Below, one piece after another: positions 34,899-43,641 of a stretch of 64,000 nucleotides of DNA. The position numbers were made by a program, and so were the translations under genes. Under the pieces are notes generated by a model. It saw only the letters and a list, made by a program, of their open reading frames with translations, had not been told where the DNA came from and made no database searches. The first letter of the stretch is position 1; each line of letters begins with the position of its first letter. Source of the DNA: Rummeliibacillus sp044763875 (GTDB lineage: Bacteria > Bacillota > Bacilli > Bacillales_A > Planococcaceae); NCBI RefSeq assembly GCF_044763875.1, contig NZ_JBIWGZ010000001.1, positions 124,001 to 188,000 on the forward strand. Direction: 5' to 3'.

Positions 34899-35507
34899 TT
34901 ATTGATTATAAAGACCATACATATAGATTTGAGTTAAATTTTTTGCAATCGACTCTTCAGTAAAAGAAACTCGATTATGAATGATATCCCAGAGGAAATG
35001 CTCAAGGTTATAAAATAATATACGTGCTGCTATCTCAGGATCAGTTTCCTCATTTGCTAGGTTTAAAGACTGTGAATAAGTGATATCACTGCAAATTCTT
35101 TTTATAAAATTTTCATTAATGTATCCCCATTTCTCTTTTAGTAACTGACTTACTTGAATTCCTTCATAAAAAAGTAAAAGCTCTGTTTTATATTTTTTAG
35201 CTAATGATAAAAATTGAAAAATTTGGGATCTGATTATTTCGTAAGCTTCCTCAGTAGTTTTAGGTTCGAATTCTATATCTGCAACTGAGTAAAATTCATC
35301 CATTAAACCTGTCATAAAGTGGGCCAATATTTCATCTTTACCTTCCGGAAAATGAATATAAACTGTACCATGTGCTGCACCAGCCGCCATTGCAATCTTA
35401 TTTACTGTAGTGTTTTTGTAACCTAAATCTTTGAAAATATTTTGTGCTGCCATTAAAATTTTTGCTTTTGTTTTTAAGGATCTATTTATTCGGCCATCTA
35501 TTTTCAT
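34899..35507 (-). CDS. TetR-family transcriptional regulator
   Basis: 202 residues from ATG 35507, after a GGGGTG site. N-terminal HTH: TKAKILMAAQNIFKDLGYKN, TVNKIAMAAGAAHGTVYIHF. C-terminal ligand domain of about 150 residues. It diverges from the 2-oxo acid dehydrogenase operon, and the intervening DNA holds two TGAC-N5-GTCA dyads, so it probably represses itself and perhaps the operon in response to an acyl or keto acid ligand. Confidence 0.9.
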   Translation of the reverse strand: MKIDGRINRSLKTKAKILMAAQNIFKDLGYKNTTVNKIAMAAGAAHGTVYIHFPEGKDEILAHFMTGLMDEFYSVADIEFEPKTTEEAYEIIRSQIFQFLSLAKKYKTELLLFYEGIQVSQLLKEKWGYINENFIKRICSDITYSQSLNLANEETDPEIAARILFYNLEHFLWDIIHNRVSFTEESIAKNLTQIYMYGLYNQ

Positions 35508-35529
35508 ATTACACCCCAAAAAAATTTAT

Positions 35530-35592
35530 TGACGATACGTCATATTTAATAGCAATATACGCATACAATTTTAGTAATATGACTGAACGTCA
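35530..35592. promoter_or_regulatory. Two operator-like dyads upstream of the TetR gene
   Basis: TGACGATACGTCA (35530-35542) and TGACTGAACGTCA (35580-35592) share the form TGACnnnACGTCA, each an inverted repeat of TGAC/GTCA. Their centres are 50 bp apart, close to five helical turns. They lie just upstream of the TetR start codon on the minus strand. Assignment to this TetR is inferred. Confidence 0.65.
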
Positions 35593-35599
35593 TAAATAT

Positions 35600-35913
35600 A
35601 GAGAAGAAGGGGTTACTTGCTGCCATCCCAATGTAAATCGGATTTTTTGAATTATTAGGTCCTTTAGCAGAACAAATAGGTCTTTCTCTTATGCTCTCTA
35701 TTCTTAATAGGAACATTTCCTGCATTTTGGTAGCGTTTCCAACATGCGATAAGGATCTATTTTTTCTCAAAATGGAGGAGGATATGTTTAAAAAATTGTA
35801 TTTGCATTATTAGATCAACAACTTTCTAAAAAACAGACAGAATTATACAGATTGCACAATCAAAAATATTCGTTGCGACAAGCAGCATCAGAGATTGTCT
35901 ATCAATTAATGTA
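35600..35913 (+). pseudogene. Unidentified gene remnants upstream of the E2 gene
   Basis: Two decayed coding tracts are visible. One reads IGFFELLGPLAEQIGLSL around 35640-35690, hydrophobic and broken by stops. Another reads FALLDQQLSKKQTELYRL and continues NQKYSLRQAASEIVYQLM to a TAA at 35911-35913, in frame for about 40 codons but without a start. Neither was recognised. They may be what is left of genes once located ahead of the dehydrogenase operon. Confidence 0.35.
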
Positions 35914-35928
35914 AAGGGGGCATGTTGA

Positions 35929-37116
35929 ATGAGTTATCCTTTAAAATTTGCCGATATCGGGGAAGGAATTCATGAGGCTGAAATTATTAAATGGTATATC
36001 AATGTAGGGGATATTATAGAAGAAGATCAACTAGTGTTGGAAGTTCAAACAGATAAAGCTACGGTGGAAATTACATCACCAAAAGCTGGAAAGGTGGTAT
36101 ATAGAAGTGGAAATGAGGGTGAGCTATTATATGTAGGCGATACGATTATAGATATTGAAAATAATAACGAATCGAATATTTTAGAACCTACAAGTAAAGT
36201 AATAGAACAAGATGATGCTTTAAAAAGCATATCAAAAACTATCAATAGAGTAATTGCAGCACCAAGTGTTCGGAAATTTGCACGCAGTTTAGGAGTCAAC
36301 TTATCTGATGTTAAAGGTTCTAAAGAGAATGGGAGAATAACCAAACAAGATGTACAAGAATACTTTTCAGAAGCTAATAAAAATCCCAAACAAAATGACG
36401 AGAAAAATCCTGTATTAAATGAGGATGCTCGAATTCCAATAAAGGGTCTAAGAAAGCAAATTTATAAGAATATGGAGAAATCCGCATTTACAATTCCTCA
36501 TACTACTGCTATGGATGAAGTCCAAGTTGATGCACTAATCCATTTCCGAAAAACACTAGATACTATTACTGACGTAAAATTAACATATATGCCTATTATT
36601 ATAAAATTTATTACTGAAGTATTAAAGAAAAATCCTATATTCAATGCATTATTAGATGAAGAAAACAAGGAAATTATCTTGAAAAAACAATATAATATTG
36701 GCTTTGCCGTTTCTACAAATGAGGGGATAATTGTACCTGTCATTCATCAAGCTGACCAAAAGTCTATAGAAGAAATTGCAAATGAAATGATTGATTTACA
36801 GGAAAAAGCCCGTTCAGGATCAATAACTTTGAAAGAAATTAGCGGAGGTACTTTTACGATTTCAAGCACTGGTCGACAAGGTGGAACATTTGCAACACCT
36901 ATGATTAGCTGTCCTCAAGTTGCTATACTTGGAATCCATGCAATGAAAGAAAAACCCGTAATATTACAAACAAGGGAAATTGGAATTGGGACTATAATGG
37001 GAATTAGCTTATCATTTGACCATCGAATTATTGACGGTGAACCTGTTGGGAAATTTATGAAGGATTTAAAAGATTATATAGAAAAACCAGAAAGTCTATT
37101 GTTACACACTAGATAG
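35929..37116 (+). CDS. 2-oxo acid dehydrogenase E2 (dihydrolipoamide acyltransferase)
   Basis: 395 residues. A single N-terminal lipoyl domain with the modified Lys43 in VQTDKATVE, a peripheral subunit-binding domain at about 103-140 (AAPSVRKFARSLGVNL, GRITKQDVQEY), and the C-terminal acyltransferase with His365 and Asp369 in SFDHRIIDGEPVG. It transfers the acyl group from E1 to CoA. AAAGGGGG precedes the ATG. It is unusually the first gene, before E1alpha and E1beta. Confidence 0.94.
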   Translation: MSYPLKFADIGEGIHEAEIIKWYINVGDIIEEDQLVLEVQTDKATVEITSPKAGKVVYRSGNEGELLYVGDTIIDIENNNESNILEPTSKVIEQDDALKSISKTINRVIAAPSVRKFARSLGVNLSDVKGSKENGRITKQDVQEYFSEANKNPKQNDEKNPVLNEDARIPIKGLRKQIYKNMEKSAFTIPHTTAMDEVQVDALIHFRKTLDTITDVKLTYMPIIIKFITEVLKKNPIFNALLDEENKEIILKKQYNIGFAVSTNEGIIVPVIHQADQKSIEEIANEMIDLQEKARSGSITLKEISGGTFTISSTGRQGGTFATPMISCPQVAILGIHAMKEKPVILQTREIGIGTIMGISLSFDHRIIDGEPVGKFMKDLKDYIEKPESLLLHTR

Positions 37117-37130
37117 GGGTGATTCTTTTT

Positions 37131-38201
37131 ATGAATGAAACAGCACATAAAGTAGAACAATATAGCGTTTTAAATCCAGATGGTGAAATAATTAACGGCA
37201 GATCAATTAAAGTTAATGATCGTGAATTACTAGAAATGTATCGTTTGATGAAGCGAGCACGTCTACTTGATGAAAAACTATTAAGGCTGCAAAGACAAGG
37301 GAGGATCTGCACATATCCTCCTTTTAGTGGGCAAGAAGCAGCACAAATTGGAAGTGCAATGGCCTTAAACGAAAAAGATTGGATTTGCCCAAGTTATCGT
37401 GATTTAGCAGCTTGCCTAGTTCGTGGTATGTCAATCGAAAGAATTCTAATGTATGTTAAAGGATATGCATCAGGATGGAAAATGCCAGAAAATACGCGAA
37501 TCTTACCTATACAAGTAATAATAGCAGCACAATTACTTCATGCAGCTGGAATTGCACATGCAGCAAAGATTAAGGGAGAAGATAGTGTCACTGTAAGTTA
37601 TTTCGGGGATGGTGCAACATCACAAGGTGATTTTCATGAAGCACTAAACTTTGCATCCGTTTTCAAATCTCCTGTTATATTTTTCTGTCAAAATAATCAA
37701 TATGCAATTAGTATTCCAGTATATCAACAGATGGCCAGTGCAACAATTGCACAAAAAGCAATCGCGTACGATATTCCAGGAATCCAAGTAGATGGTAATG
37801 ATGTAATTGCTGTTTATCAAGTGATGAAAGAAGCTATTAAACGGGCACAGGAAGGTCGAGGGCCAACATTAATTGAAGCTGTCACATACCGACATGGACC
37901 GCACACGACTTCAGATGAACCAAAAAAGTATAGAACAGAAGAAGAAACAAAAAAATGGTTAGCAAAAGATCCTCTTCTTCGCTTACAAAAATATTTAAAG
38001 AAACAATTATTGTTGACAGATGAAATGGATAATCAGATTCTACAACAAACAAAGAAAGAAATTGAAAATGCGATTCATATCGTTGATAATACAGTACCGG
38101 ATTCATTAGATACTGTCTTAGGCAATGCCTATAAAAATCCTCATTTATTATTACAAGAACAAATTGAATGTTGTTCGAAAAAAAGGGGGATTACAAAATG
38201 A
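37131..38201 (+). CDS. 2-oxo acid dehydrogenase E1 alpha subunit
   Basis: 356 residues. The thiamine diphosphate motif GDGATSQGDFHEALNFA ending in FCQNNQYAIS (GDG to NN) is clear, with FSGQEAAQIGSAMAL, CPSYRDLAA and YRHGPHTTSDEP. It decarboxylates pyruvate or a branched-chain keto acid with E1beta; the TYPPFSGQE segment favours the PdhA-like group. The ATG at 37131 has AGGGGTGA about 8 bases upstream. The stop overlaps the E1beta start (ATGA). Confidence 0.93.
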   Translation: MNETAHKVEQYSVLNPDGEIINGRSIKVNDRELLEMYRLMKRARLLDEKLLRLQRQGRICTYPPFSGQEAAQIGSAMALNEKDWICPSYRDLAACLVRGMSIERILMYVKGYASGWKMPENTRILPIQVIIAAQLLHAAGIAHAAKIKGEDSVTVSYFGDGATSQGDFHEALNFASVFKSPVIFFCQNNQYAISIPVYQQMASATIAQKAIAYDIPGIQVDGNDVIAVYQVMKEAIKRAQEGRGPTLIEAVTYRHGPHTTSDEPKKYRTEEETKKWLAKDPLLRLQKYLKKQLLLTDEMDNQILQQTKKEIENAIHIVDNTVPDSLDTVLGNAYKNPHLLLQEQIECCSKKRGITK

Positions 38202-39178
38202 CTGAAATGACAATGGTTCAAGCTATTAATCAAACAATTGAATTAGCCCTCGAGAAAGATCCAAGTGTAGTTTTATTGGGTGAAGATGTTGGAACAAATG
38301 GAGGGGTTTTTAGAGTTACAGATGGTCTTATTAATAAATTTGGTAAGGACAGAATAATTGATACACCACTTGCAGAATCAGCAATAATTGGAACAGCTTT
38401 TGGGATGAGTATTAATGGATTAAAACCAATAGCAGAGATACAATTTATGGGGTTTATCTATGAAGCAATGGACCAAATTGCTAGTCAAGTGGCTAGGATA
38501 CGATTCAAATCAGCAGGTAGATTTAATGCACCGCTTGTAATTCGTAGTCCATATGGAGGGGGAGTTAGAGCTCCTGAACTCCATTCAGATAGTTTAGAAG
38601 CATTATTTAGTCATACCCCCGGCTTGAAAGTAGTAATGCCTTCCAATGCTTATGATGCAAAAGGGCTTTTACTTGCTGCTATAGAGGATGAGGATCCTGT
38701 ACTGTTTTTAGAACCAATGAAACTTTATCGTGCATTTAAAGAAGAGGTACCGGATCATCCATATACTATTCCCATTGGAAAAGCAGCAACATTAGAAGAG
38801 GGAAATGATATTACAATTGTTTCTTGGGGTCCTCCAATTATTTTACTAAAGAAAATCGTCCAAATTTATAAACAAAAAGGTATTTCAATTGAGCTAATTG
38901 ATTTAAGAACTATTGCGCCATTAGATATAGAAACAATTGTTAAGTCAGTAACAAAAACAGAGAGGCTAGTAATTGTTCATGAAGCTGTCAAAACAAATGG
39001 TGTCGGTGCTGAGATTGCAGCATTAATAAGTGAAAGAGCGATTTTTTCTCTAGTAGCTCCTATTATTAGAGTAACGGGATTTGATTCGCCTTATCCAGTA
39101 ACAACCGTTGAAGAAGAATGGCTACCTAACTTGGAGAGAATCTCGGACGCTATTGATCAAATTATCACGTATGATTAA
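38198..39178 (+). CDS. 2-oxo acid dehydrogenase E1 beta subunit
   Basis: 326 residues. Transketolase-like fold: VVLLGEDVGTNGGVFRVTDGL, DTPLAESAIIGTAFGMS, QVARIRFKSAGRF, RSPYGGGVRAPELHSDSLEA, and the C-terminal VVHEAVKTNGVGAEIAALI. It completes the E1 heterotetramer. GGGGG lies 8 bases before the ATG within the end of the E1alpha gene. No E3 (lipoamide dehydrogenase) gene follows; a terminator comes within 100 bases, so E3 must be shared from elsewhere. Confidence 0.94.
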   Translation: MTEMTMVQAINQTIELALEKDPSVVLLGEDVGTNGGVFRVTDGLINKFGKDRIIDTPLAESAIIGTAFGMSINGLKPIAEIQFMGFIYEAMDQIASQVARIRFKSAGRFNAPLVIRSPYGGGVRAPELHSDSLEALFSHTPGLKVVMPSNAYDAKGLLLAAIEDEDPVLFLEPMKLYRAFKEEVPDHPYTIPIGKAATLEEGNDITIVSWGPPIILLKKIVQIYKQKGISIELIDLRTIAPLDIETIVKSVTKTERLVIVHEAVKTNGVGAEIAALISERAIFSLVAPIIRVTGFDSPYPVTTVEEEWLPNLERISDAIDQIITYD

Positions 39179-39269
39179 TATAAAAGATGCCTTAAAAGTA
39201 AATGATCAAACACTAGGGAATGAAAAAATTGTCACAGAATCCAATTGTAAATAAATCATTAATTTTTTG

Positions 39270-39306
39270 AGAACGATGAATTTCAGTTTCATCGTTCTTT
39301 TTTTTG
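39270..39306 (+). terminator. Terminator of the E2-E1 operon
   Basis: AGAACGATGAA pairs with TTTCATCGTTCT around a short loop, followed by eight or more T. Confidence 0.9.
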
Positions 39307-39391
39307 TCTTTTTCAAAAAATTGTTATCTATTAAAATGTTATGCTAAACTAGGAAATTCTTTTTAAATTGATTTACTTTTTTTATCAAAAA

Positions 39392-39420
39392 TGAAACTTT
39401 TTATAACAGTGCGTTGTCTA
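39392..39420 (+). promoter_or_regulatory. Candidate ECF sigma promoter (autoregulatory)
   Basis: TGAAAC at 39392-39397 and TGTCTA at 39415-39420 are separated by 17 bases, a close match to the Bacillus ECF pattern TGAAAC-N16/17-CGTMTA. It lies 25 bases before the start codon of an ECF sigma gene, and these genes usually drive themselves. Confidence 0.55.
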
Positions 39421-39444
39421 ACACGTACCAAGGAGGTAGGGCTG

Positions 39445-39969
39445 ATGGAAAAGGAAGAACGCAATAGGCTATTACAACTGGCGATGGATTTGCATGGGAA
39501 GTATCTTGTTCGACTTGCGTATACCTATGTGAAGGATGAGGCAAAAGCTGAAGACCTTGTACAAGAAGCATTTATACAATATTACATACACCTTGAAAAT
39601 TTTGAAGCAAGATCGAGTGTTAAAACATATCTATATCGTATAACGGTCAATCTTTGTCACAATCATTTAAAAAGTTGGTCACATCGTAAGCTTGAATGGA
39701 CTGAAACGATTTCGAATTGGTTTGTATCCAAAGATAATCCTGAACAAGTGGCTATTAACAATGAAACAAGTGATGAAGTAAATACATTACTTGCAGCATT
39801 ATCACCTAAATATAGAGAGGTACTCTGGCTCTATTATATGGAAGATTTTTCGATACAAGAAATTAGCGAAATATTAGAATGCTCTGTGAACACAGTAAAA
39901 ACGAGACTTGCAAGAGGAAGACATTCAGCAAAAACGACATTTGAGGAGGGCATGCTTGATGAAAACTAA
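39445..39969 (+). CDS. ECF-family RNA polymerase sigma factor
   Basis: 174 residues. Sigma region 2 (YLVRLAYTYVKDEAKAEDLVQEAFIQYY, SVKTYLYRITVNLCHN) and region 4 (LAALSPKYREVLWLYYMED, IQEISEILECSVNTVKTRLARGR). The ATG at 39445 has AAGGAGGTAGGG upstream, a very strong site. The partner gene begins inside its last codons. It probably controls a cell-envelope stress regulon of which the partner protein is the sensor. Confidence 0.93.
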   Translation: MEKEERNRLLQLAMDLHGKYLVRLAYTYVKDEAKAEDLVQEAFIQYYIHLENFEARSSVKTYLYRITVNLCHNHLKSWSHRKLEWTETISNWFVSKDNPEQVAINNETSDEVNTLLAALSPKYREVLWLYYMEDFSIQEISEILECSVNTVKTRLARGRHSAKTTFEEGMLDEN

Positions 39970-41410
39970 TTGGAAAAGTATATTAGATCATTTAGTCCCA
40001 AAACATATAACATTAAGTCAAGAAAAAAAGCAGACAATCCTTGAAGAAGCAGAAGCACGCCTTGCTGGGCAAAAGAAGCCTAACCGCAAATGGCAACCCG
40101 CTGTTGTTGGTGTCGTACTTGCTGCAATGAGTTGTCTACTTATGGTTATGTTTTTAAGTCAAAAGTCAATGCAAAATGAGAAACAAGCAGATGAAAAGTT
40201 TGAAAGAATAATCATGCCATATGAATATTCGGACCTTATGCACGCACAATATGACTATATAAACCATTCTTTTATAATGCTAAGCTCAGATCGTAAGAGT
40301 ATATTAAACTATAAATTGGATTGGATACAAGAAGAGCAACTAATTAAGCCGATTAAAGATACTATTAATGATGTTGCAGTTAACGAAGAATGGTTAGTAT
40401 ATGCGACTGATCAAAAGATTTACGTACAAAGTCGTCTTACTGACAAAAAATATTCATTGAATGAGAAAGTTGCCCATGATATTCAAATTTTTGGAGACAA
40501 AATTGCTTATTCATCATTTTCTTCAGATAAGCGGAGTTACCGAATTGTTAATCTTGAGTACAAAAAGATCACAGAAATTCCAATTGATTTTAAAGAAACT
40601 AGTAGTCATATAGTGTTAACTGCTCATTATCTACTAGTTTCGAATAAAGAAGAAAATCAATCAGCGATAAATATTTATAATTTATCGACTCATGAAATGA
40701 AAAAATTTAACGTATCAGCTGATAGTATAACCAATCTATCCTATGCAAACGATGCAATCTATTATCTGGCAGATGATAAACTACAACGTATGAATCCAAA
40801 AACAGGTAAAGTCACGACTATAAAAACAGAAAAATGTAATTCCTTTGCTGTTTATCAAAATTACATTGCAATAGGGACAGAGAGTACTGTAAAACTCTAT
40901 ACTATTTCAGATACAAAATTAAAGGACACACATGTATTCGATAAAATTTCTGCTAGACTTGTACATCCTAGGTTCGCAGAGGAGGGCGTACTCGTAGTTA
41001 ACTCAGAGGATGCGGATCATTCTATCTACACATTCGATACCAATGCAAAGAAATCACATTTTGCCGGTGAAAGTAAAAATTGGAAAGCAACATACGAATA
41101 TACAGGATCAGAGATTTGGAATGAGAATTATGGAAGTCTAAAATATCACAGTAAAGATAAAGGACAACTAATTATTAGTTATAAAGGTGATTTAAAGGAT
41201 TTAGCTGCATCAGGCGAATTGCGCATTTCTTATGAAGCTGGTTCATCTAAATTTAAAATGAATGAAGATTTAAATGCATCTACCGTTCGAAGAGAATATA
41301 AAATGAATGATAACTCTATAGGTGGTGCACTAATGAAAAATCAAGAAATTCTTAAAGTAAGGGTAAATTGGGGAAAACATGAAGAAGAAATTCAACTGGA
41401 ATTAAAGTAA
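39959..41410 (+). CDS. Membrane-anchored anti-sigma-like protein with propeller-like sensor domain
   Basis: 483 residues; the ATG at 39959 overlaps the sigma gene by 11 bases and has GAGGAGGG upstream. A 45-residue cytoplasmic part (SILDHLVPKHITLSQEKKQT) is followed by one membrane helix (AVVGVVLAAMSCLLMVMFL) and a 410-residue external domain. That domain has recurring beta-strand units such as YATDQKIYVQSR, YYLADDKLQRMNPKTG and IGTESTVKLYTI, suggesting a beta-propeller. The HxxxCxxC zinc motif of common anti-sigma factors is absent. Role as the cognate anti-sigma factor is inferred from overlap and topology. Confidence 0.72.
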   Translation: MKTNWKSILDHLVPKHITLSQEKKQTILEEAEARLAGQKKPNRKWQPAVVGVVLAAMSCLLMVMFLSQKSMQNEKQADEKFERIIMPYEYSDLMHAQYDYINHSFIMLSSDRKSILNYKLDWIQEEQLIKPIKDTINDVAVNEEWLVYATDQKIYVQSRLTDKKYSLNEKVAHDIQIFGDKIAYSSFSSDKRSYRIVNLEYKKITEIPIDFKETSSHIVLTAHYLLVSNKEENQSAINIYNLSTHEMKKFNVSADSITNLSYANDAIYYLADDKLQRMNPKTGKVTTIKTEKCNSFAVYQNYIAIGTESTVKLYTISDTKLKDTHVFDKISARLVHPRFAEEGVLVVNSEDADHSIYTFDTNAKKSHFAGESKNWKATYEYTGSEIWNENYGSLKYHSKDKGQLIISYKGDLKDLAASGELRISYEAGSSKFKMNEDLNASTVRREYKMNDNSIGGALMKNQEILKVRVNWGKHEEEIQLELK

Positions 41411-41416
41411 AGAATA

Positions 41417-41450
41417 AAGATCGTTCTATAAAGTGGAGCGATCTTTTTGT
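41417..41450 (+). terminator. Terminator of the sigma/anti-sigma operon
   Basis: AAAGATCGTTC pairs with GGAGCGATCTTT (G-T wobbles) followed by TTTTTG. Confidence 0.8.
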
Positions 41451-41455
41451 TATGT

Positions 41456-42035
41456 AAATTAATTTCATAATGCAAAATTCATATAAATTATACGAACATT
41501 TAATGTTATCCAATATTGCAACGCTTTCGACGGTGAGGCCTTGAAAATGCATTAGTATTTCCTTCGTACGATGTTCATTCAGTGAGGTGTAATCATAGTC
41601 CTAAGGGAAAAACTTGAGCTGAAATCCCCGTGGTAACGTAGTGAAGGAACTGAAAAAGTTAAAAAAGTTGGAAATTTATAATAACAATCTTTATTTAGCT
41701 ATCTTTGTTGATGTGGAATTAGCGAAGACTCCTGCGGGAAAGCGAGACAGGTTAGCCCCCGCAGCGAAGCACGGTACGAGCTTCCGAGGAGGCTAAACGC
41801 TCGCCCGCGGAAAGCGAAGCTAATTCCACATCATGCAGAAAACAGATTAATACTATTAATATTTGTATAAAATCACTTAATTAGTTCCCTCTACGTAGTG
41901 ACGAGGAGATTGAAGCAAAGCCCGTGGAAAGCGCCGTCTGTAGAGGATCATCCAAATCTGTATAGTGAAAAGTAAATGTGTTAAAATGCTCGTATTTAAA
42001 AACCAAAAGTGGATATATGTATATAAATTTGTTGA
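41456..42035. repeat. Type A interspersed element, copy 4, carrying a type B insertion
   Basis: Left end TAAATTAATTTCATAATGC with a later TACGAACATT. The right side carries TGCTCGTATTTAAAAACC, the complement of the left motif. The GC-rich core is split by a type B unit at 41645-41892. A GAAAATGCATTAG module and TTCCTTCGTACGATG also occur here, as in copies 1 and 6. Confidence 0.72.
41645..41892. mobile_element. Type B MITE-like element with 9-bp target duplication
   Basis: About 248 bp, flanked by direct repeats ACGTAGTGA (41636-41644 and 41893-41901). The left end AGGAACTGAAAAAGTT is partly matched by the complement of the right end (AGAGGGAACTAATTAAGTG). The interior is an almost full palindrome from GATGTGGAATTAGCG to AGCTAATTCCACATC. 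No coding sequence. Insertion in the middle of the host repeat core is unambiguous. Confidence 0.65.
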
Positions 42036-42142
42036 AATTTCAAGAATCAAAAGGGATTTTAAAAGCAATACAGAACATATTGTATAAGATATTGAAAATA
42101 ATATAATTTTTGAAATAAAAATTTATAAGGGAGTGAAGAAGT

Positions 42143-43345
42143 TTGGTTAAAATGGATCCATCTTTAGAAAATTCTTTAATTGAAATAAGACGTCATTTAC
42201 ACAGAAATCCTGAATTGTCTTTTCAGGAATTTGAAACTTCAGCTTTTATAAAACAAACATTAACGAATTGGGGTATTCCATATAAAGAAATTGCAAACAC
42301 CGGGTTATTCGTAGATATCGTCGGTGACACTGAAGGAGAAACCATTGCTTTAAGAGCGGATATAGATGCTTTGCCAATCAATGAGGAGTTTGTTAGCGAT
42401 TACCAATCTCAAAACAAAGGTGTTATGCATGCATGTGGTCATGACGGTCATACAGCTATTTTACTAGGAGCGGTTAAAACTTTACATAATAATCGATCAC
42501 TTATCAAAGGAACGGTTCGTTGTATATTTCAACCTGGTGAAGAGGCTGACGGGGCTGCATTGAGACTAGTAAATGAAGGTGTATTACAAAATCCCAATGT
42601 AATATCAATTATTGGACTTCACTTATGGCCACATCTTCCTTTTGGTCATATTGGGATTAAAAAAGGGAATGCAACAGCTGCTTGTGATACGTTTACCATT
42701 CAAATTAAAGGAAAGGGTGGCCATAGTGCTCGTCCTCATCAAGCGCTTGACGCCATTGTAATTGGAACTGAATTGATTCAGCATCTGAATCACATAAATA
42801 TTAAGAAAATCAATCCGTTAGATCCACATGTAATTCATATTGGTTCCATACACGCAGGGGAAGCTGCAAATGTTGTAGCAGATGAACTAGTAATGACAGG
42901 GACCTCGAGATGCTATTCGAAAGAGCTAAGACAAAAAATAGATGCAGAAATAAAAAATATTTGCGAAAGCTTAGCTAAAATGTGGAATGTGCAAATTGAT
43001 TATCAAATGAAATTTGGTGCACCACATATATTCAACGATCATTTCTTAGCAGAACAATTAGAGAATAGTGCAAGAAGGTTTATGTCAGAGAATGAAATTG
43101 AATTATTAAATGAACCATCAATGGGAGGGGATGACTTTGGCTATTACGCAGACCAAATCCCAGCTCTATATTTCCGTTTAGGTATAGCTAAAGTAGATTC
43201 AGGAAATCTAGATTTGCATCATCCAGAATTCAACTTCGATGACCGAGTATTGGTGAGAGGCGCTGAGGTGTTCAGCCGATTTGCAGTGGATATGTTGAAT
43301 GTTTATCAGCTATCAGAAAATGTAATGAATGAATCAATTTTATAA
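42143..43345 (+). CDS. M20-family amidohydrolase / carboxypeptidase
   Basis: 400 residues. Metal-binding motifs of the hippurate hydrolase-like M20D group: RRHLHRNPELSFQE, ALRADIDALPI, GVMHACGHDGHTA, FQPGEEADGAA, GKGGHSARPHQ and the late GGDDFGYYAD. It removes an acyl group from an N-acyl amino acid or similar. The TTG at 42143 has GGGAG 9 bases upstream; an ATG three codons later is too far from it. The last codons (NESIL) and the stop lie within the terminal repeat of a type A element, so the C-terminus may have been altered. Confidence 0.9.
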   Translation: MVKMDPSLENSLIEIRRHLHRNPELSFQEFETSAFIKQTLTNWGIPYKEIANTGLFVDIVGDTEGETIALRADIDALPINEEFVSDYQSQNKGVMHACGHDGHTAILLGAVKTLHNNRSLIKGTVRCIFQPGEEADGAALRLVNEGVLQNPNVISIIGLHLWPHLPFGHIGIKKGNATAACDTFTIQIKGKGGHSARPHQALDAIVIGTELIQHLNHINIKKINPLDPHVIHIGSIHAGEAANVVADELVMTGTSRCYSKELRQKIDAEIKNICESLAKMWNVQIDYQMKFGAPHIFNDHFLAEQLENSARRFMSENEIELLNEPSMGGDDFGYYADQIPALYFRLGIAKVDSGNLDLHHPEFNFDDRVLVRGAEVFSRFAVDMLNVYQLSENVMNESIL

Positions 43346-43589
43346 TGCAAAATCCATATGAAATATACAAATAATGATTACCAATTTTGTTCATTGTGGA
43401 GCAAAAGACGGCGACATCTACGGGAAAGCTTGAGCTGAAAGCCCCGTATGAACGGAGTGACAAGGAGATTAAAGCCAAGCACGTGGAAAGCGCCAACTGT
43501 AGCGGAACATCCAAAACTGAATAGTAAAAAGCTAATGTGTTGAAATGTTCGTATTTTATAAACAAAAATGGATTTATGAAATTTATTCG
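43331..43589. repeat. Type A interspersed element, copy 5
   Basis: Left end GAATCAATTTTATAATGC, right end TTTATGAAATTTATTC, inverted relative to each other. Core GACGGCGACATCTACGGG to CGTGGAAAGCGCCAACTG. Simple copy of about 260 bp. Its first 15 bases lie in the 3' end of the M20 hydrolase gene. Confidence 0.78.
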
Positions 43590-43641
43590 AATAAAAGGAT
43601 AATACGAAATAAGAAGAGTTTATATAAAAGGTGAGATAAAA

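Noticed and set aside
39170..39253. 27-codon frame overlapping the E1beta stop
   Set aside because: No ribosome binding site beyond the E1beta end, no recognisable product, and the terminator follows at once; probably spacer.
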